Assembly: GCA_026645575.1 (NCBI GenBank)
Contig: JAPKMW010000004.1
Location: 193,597 to 257,596 of the forward strand
Length of the DNA stretch: 64,000 nucleotides
Reading direction: 5' to 3'
Source of the DNA: Caldilineaceae bacterium
Lineage (GTDB): Bacteria > Chloroflexota > Anaerolineae > Caldilineales > Caldilineaceae
The notes under the pieces are model-generated. The model was not told where the DNA came from and ran no database searches. It saw nothing but the letters and a program-made list of their open reading frames with translations. The translations under genes were made by a program, and so were the position numbers. Shown in pieces: positions 1 through 8,616 of this stretch (its first letter is position 1; each line of letters opens with the position of its first letter).

Positions 1-944
1 AACACCGGTGCTAACGAATAGAGACCATCATGGTAATCGCTCAGTAATAGGCTGGGATCCTTCTGGCGTACGGCTTCGATAAAGCAGCGGCTCTGTTCAA
101 ACCAGGGGTCGAAAGAGTCGGCGGTATAAAGCGTTTCGCCGTTGGCTTCCAGCCGTTCATAGCCGTGAAGGGCCAGGTAGCCGCCTTCGTAGAAGAGGGT
201 GAACCACGGCTCGTTGGGCGGGCGCACAGATGTTGTGCTGAGAAACGTCATGGTCATGGGCGCACCGTTGCTCAACCGGTAATGAAACGAGTAAGAAAGT
301 GGCAAGGCATAGGCCGCCGACTGTTGATAGAAGGCTTGCGCCTGGTTGACCTCCAACCCTGTCATAAAGCGGACATAGTCGGTGGCATGAACGCCCCAAT
401 CCAAGGCCGCCCCGCCCGATTTATCCAGATCCGACCACCAACTGCCCCGCCAATCGACGCTAGCGGCGGGGAGATCGCCAATGCTGAGAAAGCGCACATG
501 GGTAATGCGCTTGTCGGCCAGCCATTGGCGCGCCTGTTGGAAGAGCGGTCGGTAGCGTTCGCGGAAGCCTACGGTGCTGATCACCCCGCATTGTTGAATG
601 GCGTCGTCAATGCGCCGGGCCAGCGCCATCTGCAAGGCTTGCGGCTTTTCGCTAAAGAGATGAATGCCCCGCTCAACGGCGGCGATCTCCACATCGCTGC
701 GCACATAGGCCGGCACAATCGAATAAAGTGCGTCGATGGGTTCTGCTGCCAGCATGGCATGGGCGTCGGTATAGCGCGCTTGAATGCTGAATGCCTCGCC
801 CGTGGCCTGGACAACTTGCGAGTCAGCATCACAGAGCGCAACCACTTCTACCCCTGGCAACTTGCGTAAGTTGGGCAGATGGGTTTGATTGGCAAAGCGG
901 CCACAACCGTAGATGGCGACGCGGACAGGTGACAAAGGGTGCAT
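1..944 (-). CDS. Gfo/Idh/MocA family oxidoreductase (partial, runs off left edge)
   Basis: The minus-strand frame is open from an ATG at 944 to the window edge (at least 314 codons, no stop), so the C-terminus is missing. The protein starts with a Rossmann fold signature (VRVAIYGCGRFANQTHLPNL, then VVALCDAD for the adenine-ribose-binding acidic residue) and has the family's EKPQA motif near residue 95, where the lysine is the usual catalytic or cofactor-contact residue. Such enzymes are NAD(P)-dependent sugar or polyol dehydrogenases. A GAGGAGA ribosome site lies just upstream. It starts 18 bp after the GH172-like gene, so the two are probably one operon for carbohydrate use. The substrate cannot be read from sequence. 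Confidence 0.85.
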   Translation of the reverse strand, partial: MHPLSPVRVAIYGCGRFANQTHLPNLRKLPGVEVVALCDADSQVVQATGEAFSIQARYTDAHAMLAAEPIDALYSIVPAYVRSDVEIAAVERGIHLFSEKPQALQMALARRIDDAIQQCGVISTVGFRERYRPLFQQARQWLADKRITHVRFLSIGDLPAASVDWRGSWWSDLDKSGGAALDWGVHATDYVRFMTGLEVNQAQAFYQQSAAYALPLSYSFHYRLSNGAPMTMTFLSTTSVRPPNEPWFTLFYEGGYLALHGYERLEANGETLYTADSFDPWFEQSRCFIEAVRQKDPSLLLSDYHDGLYSLAPV

Positions 945-962
945 GAAATGTTCTCCTCTAGT

Positions 963-2072
963 CTAAATCCGTTCCGCAACCGGCGCCAGGGGTGGCAATC
1001 CGCTTTCGGGCCGGTTGAGATAGAAATAGGCGCAACTCGACCAATCATCTTCGCGCTCAAAGAGGCCGAGCGCGCCAGGCTTGCTTAGATCGACGGGTTG
1101 CATCTGCGTGTCGTAGATCGTCTCACCGGTCGCCTGCATTCCATCGACCCATGCCTTCTCCCAAGCGGCCCCGATCTGTTGGACGGCAACACGAATGTCC
1201 GCATAAAAGTAGATCGGGTCGGGGATGTGGAAGCGATAGAAGGCAAATTCATACGTTTGCAGGTCATTGAGTGGAAAACCTTGGTAGGCATGGGCATAGG
1301 TGACATCGCTGTTGCCGGCCCAGCCATTGCCCACATAATCCTCAACACCGGTGCCGCAAAGGGTAGGAAAGTCGGTGTCGCCATCGAGATAGACCTTGAT
1401 CTCCCCCTCACCCCACCACGAATCGGCATAACGCGACCGATCTGCAATGACGCCCACACTCATGCCGAGAAAACGGCCGCGGCCGGCAATTGTGGGCAAC
1501 ACGTCGTAGTCGCGCTGATACGTGGTGGGATTTTCGCGCCGCCAATAGGTGTGAAAGTAGAGCAGGTCATCACCAAACGCGTCGCCGATGGTGTAGTCCA
1601 CATCGTAGAAAAAGTGGGAGAGATCGGTCGTCCCCTCGTTGATGACGACCATCTTCATGCCGCTGCGAAAGGGCATGGGGATCACACAATTAAAGCTGCG
1701 CCCCTCTGGACTGCTGAACAAAGCCGATTGGAAGGGGACGCAACGCCCCGCGGCATGACCAAAGAAATCGCCAATCGGCGCAGAAACGGCGGGAGTTGAC
1801 GCACCATCCCAATAGATGTCGAGGCGGATGCTGCGCAACATGTGGGAGCTGCGGTCGCGGATCGTACACCAGATGCGGCGCACCATGCCGCTTGTGCCGC
1901 GCACTTCGGCCAGCGTCTGTTGTTGGCCGGCTTTGAGGGCAAACCAGGCCGAGCCTTTGCGCCCCTGGCCGGCTTGCCCACCAACACCTTTCTCCCCTCG
2001 CCAATTTTCGGCGCTGGCCCACCGACTCTGTACACCCTTGGGCATGGCGAATAATGATTGTTCGGAAAACAT
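963..2072 (-). CDS. DUF2961 / GH172-like glycoside hydrolase
   Basis: A protein of 369 residues from the ATG at 2072. An upstream in-frame start at 2147 would lie inside a palindromic repeat and is rejected. The DUF2961 hallmarks are present: SMVRRIW-like core near residue 63, a WWGEGE segment (Glu222) and GTGVEDY (Glu244). From memory, DUF2961 became family GH172, acting on alpha-D-fructofuranosides and D-arabinofuranosides, with two catalytic glutamates about 21 residues apart; the Glu222/Glu244 pair fits that spacing. There is no signal peptide, so it would act in the cytoplasm. The next gene is a sugar oxidoreductase 18 bp downstream. The family call is firm, the substrate is inference. 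Confidence 0.82.
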   Translation of the reverse strand: MFSEQSLFAMPKGVQSRWASAENWRGEKGVGGQAGQGRKGSAWFALKAGQQQTLAEVRGTSGMVRRIWCTIRDRSSHMLRSIRLDIYWDGASTPAVSAPIGDFFGHAAGRCVPFQSALFSSPEGRSFNCVIPMPFRSGMKMVVINEGTTDLSHFFYDVDYTIGDAFGDDLLYFHTYWRRENPTTYQRDYDVLPTIAGRGRFLGMSVGVIADRSRYADSWWGEGEIKVYLDGDTDFPTLCGTGVEDYVGNGWAGNSDVTYAHAYQGFPLNDLQTYEFAFYRFHIPDPIYFYADIRVAVQQIGAAWEKAWVDGMQATGETIYDTQMQPVDLSKPGALGLFEREDDWSSCAYFYLNRPESGLPPLAPVAERI

Positions 2073-2105
2073 AGGCTGCTCTTTCTGTTGGTGCCATTGG
2101 TTGAA

Positions 2106-2163
2106 GTAGGGGCGCACCCTTGTGGTCGCCCCAGTGGGGGTGACCACAAGGGTGCGCCCCTAC
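2106..2163. repeat. Near-perfect intergenic palindrome (GTAGGGGCG family)
   Basis: Arms 2106-2132 and 2137-2163 (27 bp, one mismatch, 4-base loop AGTG), beginning GTAGGGGCG and ending CGCCCCTAC. It lies between two divergent genes, so it could affect the promoters there. Similar sequences recur near 8459, 50755 and, more diverged, 54231 and 57676. Confidence 0.9.
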
Positions 2164-2267
2164 AGAATGGTTGCTTGACAAGCCCGTTGACCCGTCATAG
2201 AATCGAGACCACAGGTAGTATACAATGAATCGACGGAGCAAAGAATCAGAAGGAGCAGCGAACAACT

Positions 2268-2996
2268 ATGAATACAAGAGCAAATAGCGCACTGAAATTG
2301 TTAACCAACGCCGAAGTCGCACAATACCAGCGCGATGGCTATGTCATTGTGCCGGATCTGATCAGCCCAGCGGCAGCGCTTGAATGGAAAGCCCGCTTAA
2401 AGGCGCGACTGCAAGAGGAAGGCAACCTGGAAATCCCTTCCGGCGTGCGGGTTTGGATGAGCGATAAGATGGATGAGTATAGCCGCGAACAGTTGCAAAG
2501 TGAGCGCATGGTCGCCATCTTGCAACAGTTGATCGGCCCCGATATCGAGTTTTTAAGCTATAAGGCTGTCTTCAAAAACGCCAAAACCGTCTTTAGCTCT
2601 CCCTGGCATCAAGATTGGGCCTACTGGCAGGGCAGCGCCAAAATCTCCGTCTGGATCGCGCTCGATGACGCCACGCCGGAGAACGGCTGCCTCCGCCTGA
2701 TCCCTGGCAGCCAACGGGAAGTGATCGAGATGAAAGAGGTGGACGATGTCAAAGGCTTTGGCCGTCGCATTACCGACGATCAGGTTGTCGGGCTGCCAAT
2801 GATCGATGCACCGGTGCCACGGGGAGCCGGCATCTTCTTTCATGATCTGACCCTACACGCCTCCTGCCCCAACATCAATGGCGCCGACCGCTGGTCGGTC
2901 ATCCCCACCTATCGCAACGCCGCTACGCCCGATAGCTCTACGGTCTGGAAAAACTCAGTCGTGTTAAGCGGTTCCAGCGTGAATACAACAGTCTAA
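2268..2996 (+). CDS. Phytanoyl-CoA dioxygenase (PhyH) family protein
   Basis: A 242-residue Fe(II)/2-oxoglutarate dioxygenase-like protein. The metal triad is visible as His114-x-Asp116 (in WHQDWAYW) and His197 (LTLHASCPN), with Arg208 downstream in the position that usually binds 2-oxoglutarate. The central ENGCLRLIPGSQ segment is typical of PhyH proteins. The start is supported by AGAAGGAG about 10 bases upstream. It is divergent from the GH172-like gene with a palindrome between them. PhyH proteins hydroxylate varied small substrates; which one is used here is unknown, though the sugar-related neighbours hint at a modified carbohydrate or secondary metabolite. Confidence 0.85.
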   Translation: MNTRANSALKLLTNAEVAQYQRDGYVIVPDLISPAAALEWKARLKARLQEEGNLEIPSGVRVWMSDKMDEYSREQLQSERMVAILQQLIGPDIEFLSYKAVFKNAKTVFSSPWHQDWAYWQGSAKISVWIALDDATPENGCLRLIPGSQREVIEMKEVDDVKGFGRRITDDQVVGLPMIDAPVPRGAGIFFHDLTLHASCPNINGADRWSVIPTYRNAATPDSSTVWKNSVVLSGSSVNTTV

Positions 2997-3075
2997 CGCC
3001 ATCATCTCATCCCGTAGGGGCTTGAGTTTAGGGGAAAAAGGGGAATCTTCGCTCTAAACGCAAGCGTTATTCAGA

Positions 3076-3200
3076 ACCTAAGGGTCCGTAAAAGAATAAC
3101 GTAAGCGCTTGGCGAGTCCGTGACTCGCCCCAGCCCAGCAGCGAGTTACGGACTCGCCAAGCGCAGGGGACGGCGTTATACTTTTACGAACCCTAAGCTT
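3076..3200. repeat. Long nested inverted repeat (GTCCGTGAC family)
   Basis: About 120 bp forming a two-part hairpin. The outer arms read GGGTCCGTAAAAG...CTTTTACGAACCC and the inner arms GCGCTTGGCGAGTCCGTGAC...ACGGACTCGCCAAGCGC. It sits between the convergent dioxygenase and GT4 genes. The rest of the 2997-3313 interval shows no gene. At 3014 there is half of another repeat type (CCCGTAGGGGCTTGAGTTTAGG), the other arm of which is seen in full at 57676. Confidence 0.85.
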
Positions 3201-3313
3201 GCAACCGGGCCATCACCGGTAGAGAAGGCGCCCGTCATGGCCTGGCTGTGAGCGAGCTTAACAGAACAATATCTCGCGAATCCTGTGATTCGCGATGATA
3301 TGGTCAGCAGCCG

Positions 3314-4399
3314 TCACCGCTGAAGCACCTGCGCAACCACAGCCTGTAAGCGTTGCGTGATCACCGCTTCGCTACAGGCGGCTTGATATAATTGATGGCC
3401 CTGCGCGGCGAGACGGATGCGCAAAGCCGGATCGTCGTGTAAGGTCAGGATGGCGGCGGCCAACGCTTGCGGATCGCTCGGATCGACCAGGAGCGCCTGT
3501 TCCCCCGGCGTCAACAAGGCGCGATTGGCAGGGGTGTCACCGGCGATCACCGCTTTGGCCATGGCCAACATCTGGTAGATTTTGCCGGGAACCACCCGTC
3601 CAGCCTTGTCACTCTTACCAAAGTGGCCCCCCAGACAAATATCGGCTGCGGCCAACGCCCTGGCTAACTCGGCGGGTGGCACTGGCGGGGCAAAGGTGAG
3701 GTTGGATAAGCCCAACGTTGCGGCCAGACTTTGCATGGCCGGCAGCAATGGCCCAGCGCCGATCAACTGGAAGTGAATGGGCGCCGCTGGTAAGCGGGCT
3801 GCGGCGTGGAGAACGGTCTCCATGCCGTGGAGAGGTAGGAAGGTGGTATAGCTCAAGACAAGGGCCCGCCCAGCGGGGAAAGCTTGCGCGTCCAGCGGCT
3901 TGGGCTGCGGGTGATAGATCGCCTCGCTGCAACCGACCGGCAGGGCAGTAAACTTTGCCCGTGACAGACCGAAGGTCTCGACAAAATAATCGATATGTTG
4001 CTCGGTGTCCAACAGCACATGATCGGCCCGCCGGCAAGTCGACCGGTCCAACCAGAAAGCAGTTTTCCCGGAAAGCGAGTTGGGGGTAAACTGTTGGCGA
4101 TCAAAGCTGAGAGTGTCATAGGTCGAGACAAAGGCGTCGAAGAGAAGCGGTTGCCGAATCAGACCACTCAGCAAGCGCAGGATGAGATGACCATAAAAGC
4201 CGATAAAGACCAGATCATATGACCCGGCCAAGAGGCGGGGCAGGGCGGCCGTTGCAATGCGCAAGCTATTTGTGAGCAGGGAAGCCGGCTGCTTTTCGGC
4301 GGCGATTACGTCAACGGCGCCAAAACGTTGAAAGGCGCGTAAGAGCACTTCGTTGCGTGCATAGGTGATTTCTCGACCGGTTAAAAAGAGAACTCGCAT
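3314..4399 (-). CDS. Glycosyltransferase family 4 protein
   Basis: A 361-residue GT-B fold glycosyltransferase. The C-terminal donor-binding half shows the GKIYQMLAMAKAVIAGDTPANRALL-type signature (split here as GKIYQMLAMAKAVI near residue 285) with the E/D-containing loop of GT4 enzymes slightly degenerate, and a central LPVGCSEAIYHP segment is typical of the family. No membrane segment is obvious beyond hydrophobic strands. It is divergent from the cytochrome P450 gene, with only 16 bp between the two start codons. Together with the GT2 and methyltransferases further right it suggests cell-surface glycan or glycolipid assembly. Donor and acceptor are unknown. Confidence 0.85.
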   Translation of the reverse strand: MRVLFLTGREITYARNEVLLRAFQRFGAVDVIAAEKQPASLLTNSLRIATAALPRLLAGSYDLVFIGFYGHLILRLLSGLIRQPLLFDAFVSTYDTLSFDRQQFTPNSLSGKTAFWLDRSTCRRADHVLLDTEQHIDYFVETFGLSRAKFTALPVGCSEAIYHPQPKPLDAQAFPAGRALVLSYTTFLPLHGMETVLHAAARLPAAPIHFQLIGAGPLLPAMQSLAATLGLSNLTFAPPVPPAELARALAAADICLGGHFGKSDKAGRVVPGKIYQMLAMAKAVIAGDTPANRALLTPGEQALLVDPSDPQALAAAILTLHDDPALRIRLAAQGHQLYQAACSEAVITQRLQAVVAQVLQR

Positions 4400-4415
4400 T
4401 GGTAGCTATCCACTC

Positions 4416-5798
4416 ATGACAACCATCATTCAATCACCACCCAAAGTGCGTGCGTATCTGCCCTACCCGGATTTCCCCTTTGGTCTTGGCGGCGCGCACC
4501 GGCATTGGATTTTGAATTTGTTGGCTAATGCCCAGGGCCGGTATGGTGACATCTATTGTCTGGATCTTGGCGTGAAGCAAGCGGTGATCCTGGCCCATCC
4601 TGATTATGCTCAGCATGTCTTGCGTAGCCAGGCCGCCAACTATCCCAAAGGGGGCGCGCTCATGACGCCGTTGCGTACAATTTCCGGCGCCGGTGTGACC
4701 ACAGTCAGCGGTCAAGCGTGGCGAACACAACGCCAGGCCATCCAACCTTTTTTTCAACGACAACACATTGCGGCGCAAATTCCTGCGCTCCAGCGCAGCC
4801 TTGACGAACATTTTGCCCGGTTGGCCCCCCAACCGCTGCGGGCCACTCCCGTCAACATGAGCGCATTTTTTGCCCAGATCACTGCGCAGCTTACCGCCAC
4901 CAATCTCCTCAGCGCCCCGTTTGCACTCGAACAAAGTCAGCAATTGGATCGCGCCATCAATCGTCTCAGCCAGCAGGCCCTCCACGGCATTGTAGCGCCA
5001 TTGGCGCCAGCGTGGTTGCCTGTGCCCGGTCGGCGGCGGCATCAGACAGCCATCCGGCAGATCCATAGCGTGATCGATGCTCTGATCGACGCTGGTCGGC
5101 AACCGAACGCCGGCGCGGAGACCCTCTTGGCAACCCTGGTGGCCCGTGCGCAAACGGTGGCTGATCCGGTCCAGGCCCGTCAACAGCTTCATGATGAAGT
5201 ACTCGCGCTTATGGTGGCCGGCTATGAAACGACCGCCACCGGCTTGAGTTGGGCGTGTTATCTGTTGAGTCAACACCCGGCGGCGTTGGCGGCTGTGCAG
5301 CAAGAGATTGCTCAGGTCATCGGCAACCGGACGCCCACCGCCGCTGATCTGGCGGCCTTGCCCTATCTGGCCGCCGTCATTTATGAAACCTTGCGGCTCT
5401 ACCCGCCGAGTTGGCGCCTCTCCCGCATGGCCGTGGCCGCCGATCAGATTGACGGCTTTCAGATTGCGCCGGGGCAATCAGTGCTGACGCTGGTCTATCT
5501 GATTCACCGGCATCCAGCCTTTTGGGCCGAGCCGGATCGCTTTCGCCCCGAACGCTTTCTGACAGAACCGGCCGGCTTCCCCACCACACCGGCGTGGCTT
5601 CCGTTTGGTCTGGGCGGCCGCAAGTGTGTGGGGCAGGATCTGGCGCTGATGGAAATGAAATTGGCCCTGATTGCGCTCTTACAGCGGTATCACCTGGCGC
5701 CCCACACGCCCCATCATCCCCGTTTACAACTCGCCATGATCCTCAAGCCACGGCACGATCTCTGGCTCCGGTTGACAACACGGACCGCTGCTGGATAA
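4416..5798 (+). CDS. Cytochrome P450
   Basis: A 460-residue P450 from the ATG at 4416. An in-frame upstream ATG at 4365 lies inside the divergent GT4 gene and has no better ribosome site. The I-helix oxygen motif AGYETT, the K-helix ETLRL (ExxR), the PERF segment (FRPERF) and the heme loop FGLGGRKCVG with the cysteine ligand Cys404 are all present. There is no N-terminal membrane anchor, so this is a soluble bacterial enzyme needing separate redox partners, none of which is next to it. The substrate is not predictable. Overall layout resembles the CYP102/CYP4-like group of soluble fatty-acid or terpenoid oxidising P450s, which is a weak inference. Confidence 0.93.
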   Translation: MTTIIQSPPKVRAYLPYPDFPFGLGGAHRHWILNLLANAQGRYGDIYCLDLGVKQAVILAHPDYAQHVLRSQAANYPKGGALMTPLRTISGAGVTTVSGQAWRTQRQAIQPFFQRQHIAAQIPALQRSLDEHFARLAPQPLRATPVNMSAFFAQITAQLTATNLLSAPFALEQSQQLDRAINRLSQQALHGIVAPLAPAWLPVPGRRRHQTAIRQIHSVIDALIDAGRQPNAGAETLLATLVARAQTVADPVQARQQLHDEVLALMVAGYETTATGLSWACYLLSQHPAALAAVQQEIAQVIGNRTPTAADLAALPYLAAVIYETLRLYPPSWRLSRMAVAADQIDGFQIAPGQSVLTLVYLIHRHPAFWAEPDRFRPERFLTEPAGFPTTPAWLPFGLGGRKCVGQDLALMEMKLALIALLQRYHLAPHTPHHPRLQLAMILKPRHDLWLRLTTRTAAG

Positions 5799-5906
5799 GC
5801 TCGCTTGCCCACCGCTCTGGGCGAGTCACGGACTCGCCTAGAGCAAGAACGGATCCTTTTACGGGCGCTCAGGTTGACAACACAGGCTGCTGCTGGATAA
5901 GCTGGT
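5771..5906. repeat. 33-bp direct repeat pair flanking a palindrome
   Basis: GTTGACAACAC...GCTGCTGGATAAGCT occurs at 5771 and again at 5873, 102 bp apart, with about 90 percent identity. Between the copies is an inverted repeat (arms 5814-5827 and 5831-5844, core GGCGAGTC-ACG-GACTCGCC). The first copy is the end of the P450 gene, the second the end of the DUF362 gene read on the other strand. Confidence 0.8.
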
Positions 5907-6891
5907 GCGCTTGTGGGTGCTGCCACTGCCGCTGGGCTTGGTGCTGCGGATGGGGTGTGAAGGAACGCCGCACGGCACCTGGCGTAGTATTGCCGACAAC
6001 GGTGATCGCAGCCAGATCAGCGACCCCTAGCCCGGCTTGCGCACAATAAGCGAGATAGCCCACTTCGTCCAGCCGAAAGCCCATGAGATGGGCGGCCAGC
6101 ACATCCACCGCCAGCGGATCAGTTCCTGCCAAGGCAATGCCCCACGGCGCCGGATCGCCATCAACTGGGCCGGCGCCCTCCATCGCCACAAAGCCATCCA
6201 AAATACTCAGATGGGGGCGCACCAGCGGCGCCAACTGAGCGAGGTAGAGATTGATCAGCGGGTAACTTTGGTGCATGGCCCGTTTGTCACTGCCCCAACC
6301 GTTGCCATGTCCCAGAAGGATCTGCCCCAACCGATCTAGCCAATGGGGGCGCGTGTGCGCCTTGGCCGCCCGGCGATTGACCAGCGCACCCATGATCATA
6401 TTTTTCAACGCCATCGTCACCAATACCGTGTCGTGGGTCTTGGGCAGTGAAAGCGAGATGCGGCAATCACTCTCGACGATGGTGCGCGCCAGGCGTAAGG
6501 TCAATGGCTTCTTCGCCTGATTCGGCAACAGCACGGCAACGGTTTCATCACCATTCAGATCGAGCAGTTGACAATCATAGCGTTGCGCCAGCGCCGGATA
6601 GCCATGCGCCGCAAAGGCGGCGGTGGTAGCGTGCAGCGCGGCGCCCTCGGCAATGGTCAACGGGCCACAGTAGTGATCCCGAATCAGGGCCAGCACCGTC
6701 TGTAGCGTATCGGGATGGGTGTTGGCGTAAGGCCGATCATACATCACAAGATTTGGTTTGACGACCACGCGTTCATAGCGATGCCACGGCAGCGTAGCGA
6801 TGATTGCGGCTAATGCCTGGCGAACCGCCGTCGTGCGTTCGGTGCTATGATAGAGGGCAACTTGGGCGGTGCGGTCTGGTTGTGGTTGCAT
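5869..6891 (-). CDS. DUF362 domain-containing protein
   Basis: A 340-residue protein with the DUF362 signatures: KPNLV near residue 45, the SLPKTH motif near 148, ALKNMIMG, DGFVAMEGAGPVDG near 235 and AGTDPLAVD. DUF362 proteins are often linked to iron-sulfur proteins or to glycan/lipid clusters, but no ferredoxin cysteine cluster is visible here, and the biochemical role of the family is not established. The C-terminal 40 residues are rich in Gln and His and overlap a direct repeat that also ends the P450 gene. It lies downstream of the alkaline-phosphatase-like gene on the same strand and could share its transcript. Confidence 0.8.
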   Translation of the reverse strand: MQPQPDRTAQVALYHSTERTTAVRQALAAIIATLPWHRYERVVVKPNLVMYDRPYANTHPDTLQTVLALIRDHYCGPLTIAEGAALHATTAAFAAHGYPALAQRYDCQLLDLNGDETVAVLLPNQAKKPLTLRLARTIVESDCRISLSLPKTHDTVLVTMALKNMIMGALVNRRAAKAHTRPHWLDRLGQILLGHGNGWGSDKRAMHQSYPLINLYLAQLAPLVRPHLSILDGFVAMEGAGPVDGDPAPWGIALAGTDPLAVDVLAAHLMGFRLDEVGYLAYCAQAGLGVADLAAITVVGNTTPGAVRRSFTPHPQHQAQRQWQHPQAHQLIQQQPVLST

Positions 6892-6923
6892 GAATCGTTG
6901 TCCTTGCCAAAATCTTATGATCG

Positions 6924-6976
6924 GTAGTAAAGACTTTAGTCTTCAGGTGTCGGGGGAAGACTAAAGTCTTTACTAC
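6924..6976. repeat. Perfect palindrome (GTAAAGACTTTAGTC family)
   Basis: Perfect 21-bp arms at 6924-6944 and 6956-6976, separated by 11 bases. The same family occurs at 35773 and 38426. Confidence 0.92.
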
Positions 6977-8436
6977 GGTTCTACAAAAAGCCCCGTCGGC
7001 ACCCTGCCATCCATTGCCGGCGCCGAGGCCACGCCGAGGGCATAGAGGGCAATCGGCCCAATGTCACAGAGCGATGCCGTCAGTTGCACCCCCGGTTTGA
7101 CCCCCGCCCCGGCGACTAGGATGGCGCCATCGGGCGTATGGTCGCCCGTGATCAACGGGTGCAGGTTGGGCGCAATCACAGCGGGGTTCCAGGTCAACAA
7201 CAGGTCAGGCAGCAGATGTCCAGCAATCATTTCTGTGGCTGCCGGATTGCGCTCGACCTTGGTGAGATAGGGGACGCCACTCGCTTCATCACGCCAGTCG
7301 AGCAACGCCGTTATCACCCGCGCACAGAGGGCCTCGTACTCAGCCGGCGTCACAGACCCTGCCGCTTGCCGGCCCTGGCGATTCACCCACAGTTCCAGAT
7401 GATCGAGGGCGGCGTAGACTTGGGTGCGCGGCCAGTCGATGCCGCCAATACGCAACTCGGTCTCCACCAAACGGCGCAGCGCCGGCAAACTTGCCAACAA
7501 CTGCTGCCGACGGCGAAAGCTGATCAGCCGGCGCATGGCGGAGAGCAACCAGCGACTGACCGTGCGTTTGGTCGAACGGGTTGTGGGCAGATAGTGGAGA
7601 AACCCTTGCGCAGCCAGCCAGCGGTTGAGATGATCGCGCGTGCCGGTAAGGGGGCCGAAGCCATGATCCGAACAGAGGATCAGCACCCCATTGTCCGGCA
7701 GATGGGCCAGGAGGCGGCCAAGCTGTTGATCGACCAGACGGTAGCCCTCGCTCATCTGGTTGTACCCCATAGAACCGGGCGCAGCGCCCCAATAATAATG
7801 TTGCCAGACATCGGGTAGACTGTAGACCACCACAAAGAGATCCCAAGCTTCTTGCGTCAGTAGATACTCAGCAGCGCGCGTCCGTTCTTCCGTTTCACGC
7901 TGGACAGCTCGGCGCCCGGCGTCGCGTTGGCCCCGTTGCATATAGGAAGCCAGCCCACAGTCGATCATATAATCAATCCCCTGGCGGCGCAGCTCCTGGT
8001 AGAGCGTTGGCGGATGGGCAAAGCCGGATGCGCGTTCGTTAGGGGCATCAATGCCGGCCAGCAGCACCCCGTTGAACGGCCGGGCCGGATAGCTCATGGG
8101 TACATTGAGGACAATGGCCCGCCGCCCAGCCTGGCCGGCCACTTGCCAGAAGAAGGGTCGGCGACAATCGGCGCCTTTGGTCGCCTGCAATTGATAGCTG
8201 TCAGCTTGATGGTGAAAATCGTGGAGAATGCCATGTTGGGCTGGTAGGCAACCGGTGGCAAAGGTGGCCCAAGTCGGCCCAGTGGTCATGTTGGTGACCG
8301 ATTGCAGAACGCCATGCGCCCCGGTTGCCAGCAGGCGCGCCAGGTGCGGCAACTGCCCCTGTTCAACCAGGGGTAAGAGCATCTGTAATGTCAGACCGTC
8401 CAGCCCAATCACCATCACCTTGCGGCTACGATCCAT
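6973..8436 (-). CDS. Alkaline phosphatase superfamily (type I phosphodiesterase/nucleotide pyrophosphatase-like) protein
   Basis: A 487-residue enzyme from the ATG at 8436, preceded by AAGGAAAAGGGA. A longer in-frame start at 8496 lies in a palindromic repeat. The metal and nucleophile sites of the superfamily are present: VIGLDG (Asp13), TNMTTGPTWATFATG with the probable nucleophile Thr52, CSDHGFGPL, and TGDHTPDG near the C-terminus. Proteins of this type with a GPTWATF motif are phosphodiesterases or phosphoglycerol/phosphatase-like enzymes often found in surface-polysaccharide clusters. There is no signal peptide, which argues against an extracellular phosphatase. The last codons overlap the palindrome at 6924-6976. 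Confidence 0.85.
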   Translation of the reverse strand: MDRSRKVMVIGLDGLTLQMLLPLVEQGQLPHLARLLATGAHGVLQSVTNMTTGPTWATFATGCLPAQHGILHDFHHQADSYQLQATKGADCRRPFFWQVAGQAGRRAIVLNVPMSYPARPFNGVLLAGIDAPNERASGFAHPPTLYQELRRQGIDYMIDCGLASYMQRGQRDAGRRAVQRETEERTRAAEYLLTQEAWDLFVVVYSLPDVWQHYYWGAAPGSMGYNQMSEGYRLVDQQLGRLLAHLPDNGVLILCSDHGFGPLTGTRDHLNRWLAAQGFLHYLPTTRSTKRTVSRWLLSAMRRLISFRRRQQLLASLPALRRLVETELRIGGIDWPRTQVYAALDHLELWVNRQGRQAAGSVTPAEYEALCARVITALLDWRDEASGVPYLTKVERNPAATEMIAGHLLPDLLLTWNPAVIAPNLHPLITGDHTPDGAILVAGAGVKPGVQLTASLCDIGPIALYALGVASAPAMDGRVPTGLFVEP

Positions 8437-8458
8437 CTTCCCTTTTCCTTGAATAACC

Positions 8459-8548
8459 GTAGGGGCGTCCCCTACGATTTGAAGCAACTTGTTCAAAAGG
8501 CGCCCGCAAGGGGACGCCCCTACAATTTGAAATCACTTGCTCAAAGTT
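8459..8548. repeat. Composite inverted/direct repeat (GTAGGGGCG family)
   Basis: GTAGGGGCGTCCCC at 8459 pairs with GGGGACGCCCCTAC ending at 8522. In addition CCTACGATTTGAAGCAACTTG (8471) is repeated as CCTACAATTTGAAATCACTTG (8519). It sits between the divergent phosphatase-like and GT2 genes, so it may carry their promoters. Confidence 0.8.
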
Positions 8549-8616
8549 GATCGGCTTATCGAAAACTATCCTTTTACCCGCTGTGCGGTGTATACTATGC
8601 TCATCTTAAACAAAGT

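Noticed and set aside
165..869. Long plus-strand frame of 234 codons
   Set aside because: It lies opposite a clear Gfo/Idh/MocA oxidoreductase with a Rossmann motif and has no recognisable fold; it is an antisense shadow.
6973..8436. Idea that the phosphatase-like protein is the sulfatase served by the maturase
   Set aside because: The nucleophile region lacks the Cys/Ser-x-Pro-x-Arg formylglycine motif and the genes are 36 kb apart.
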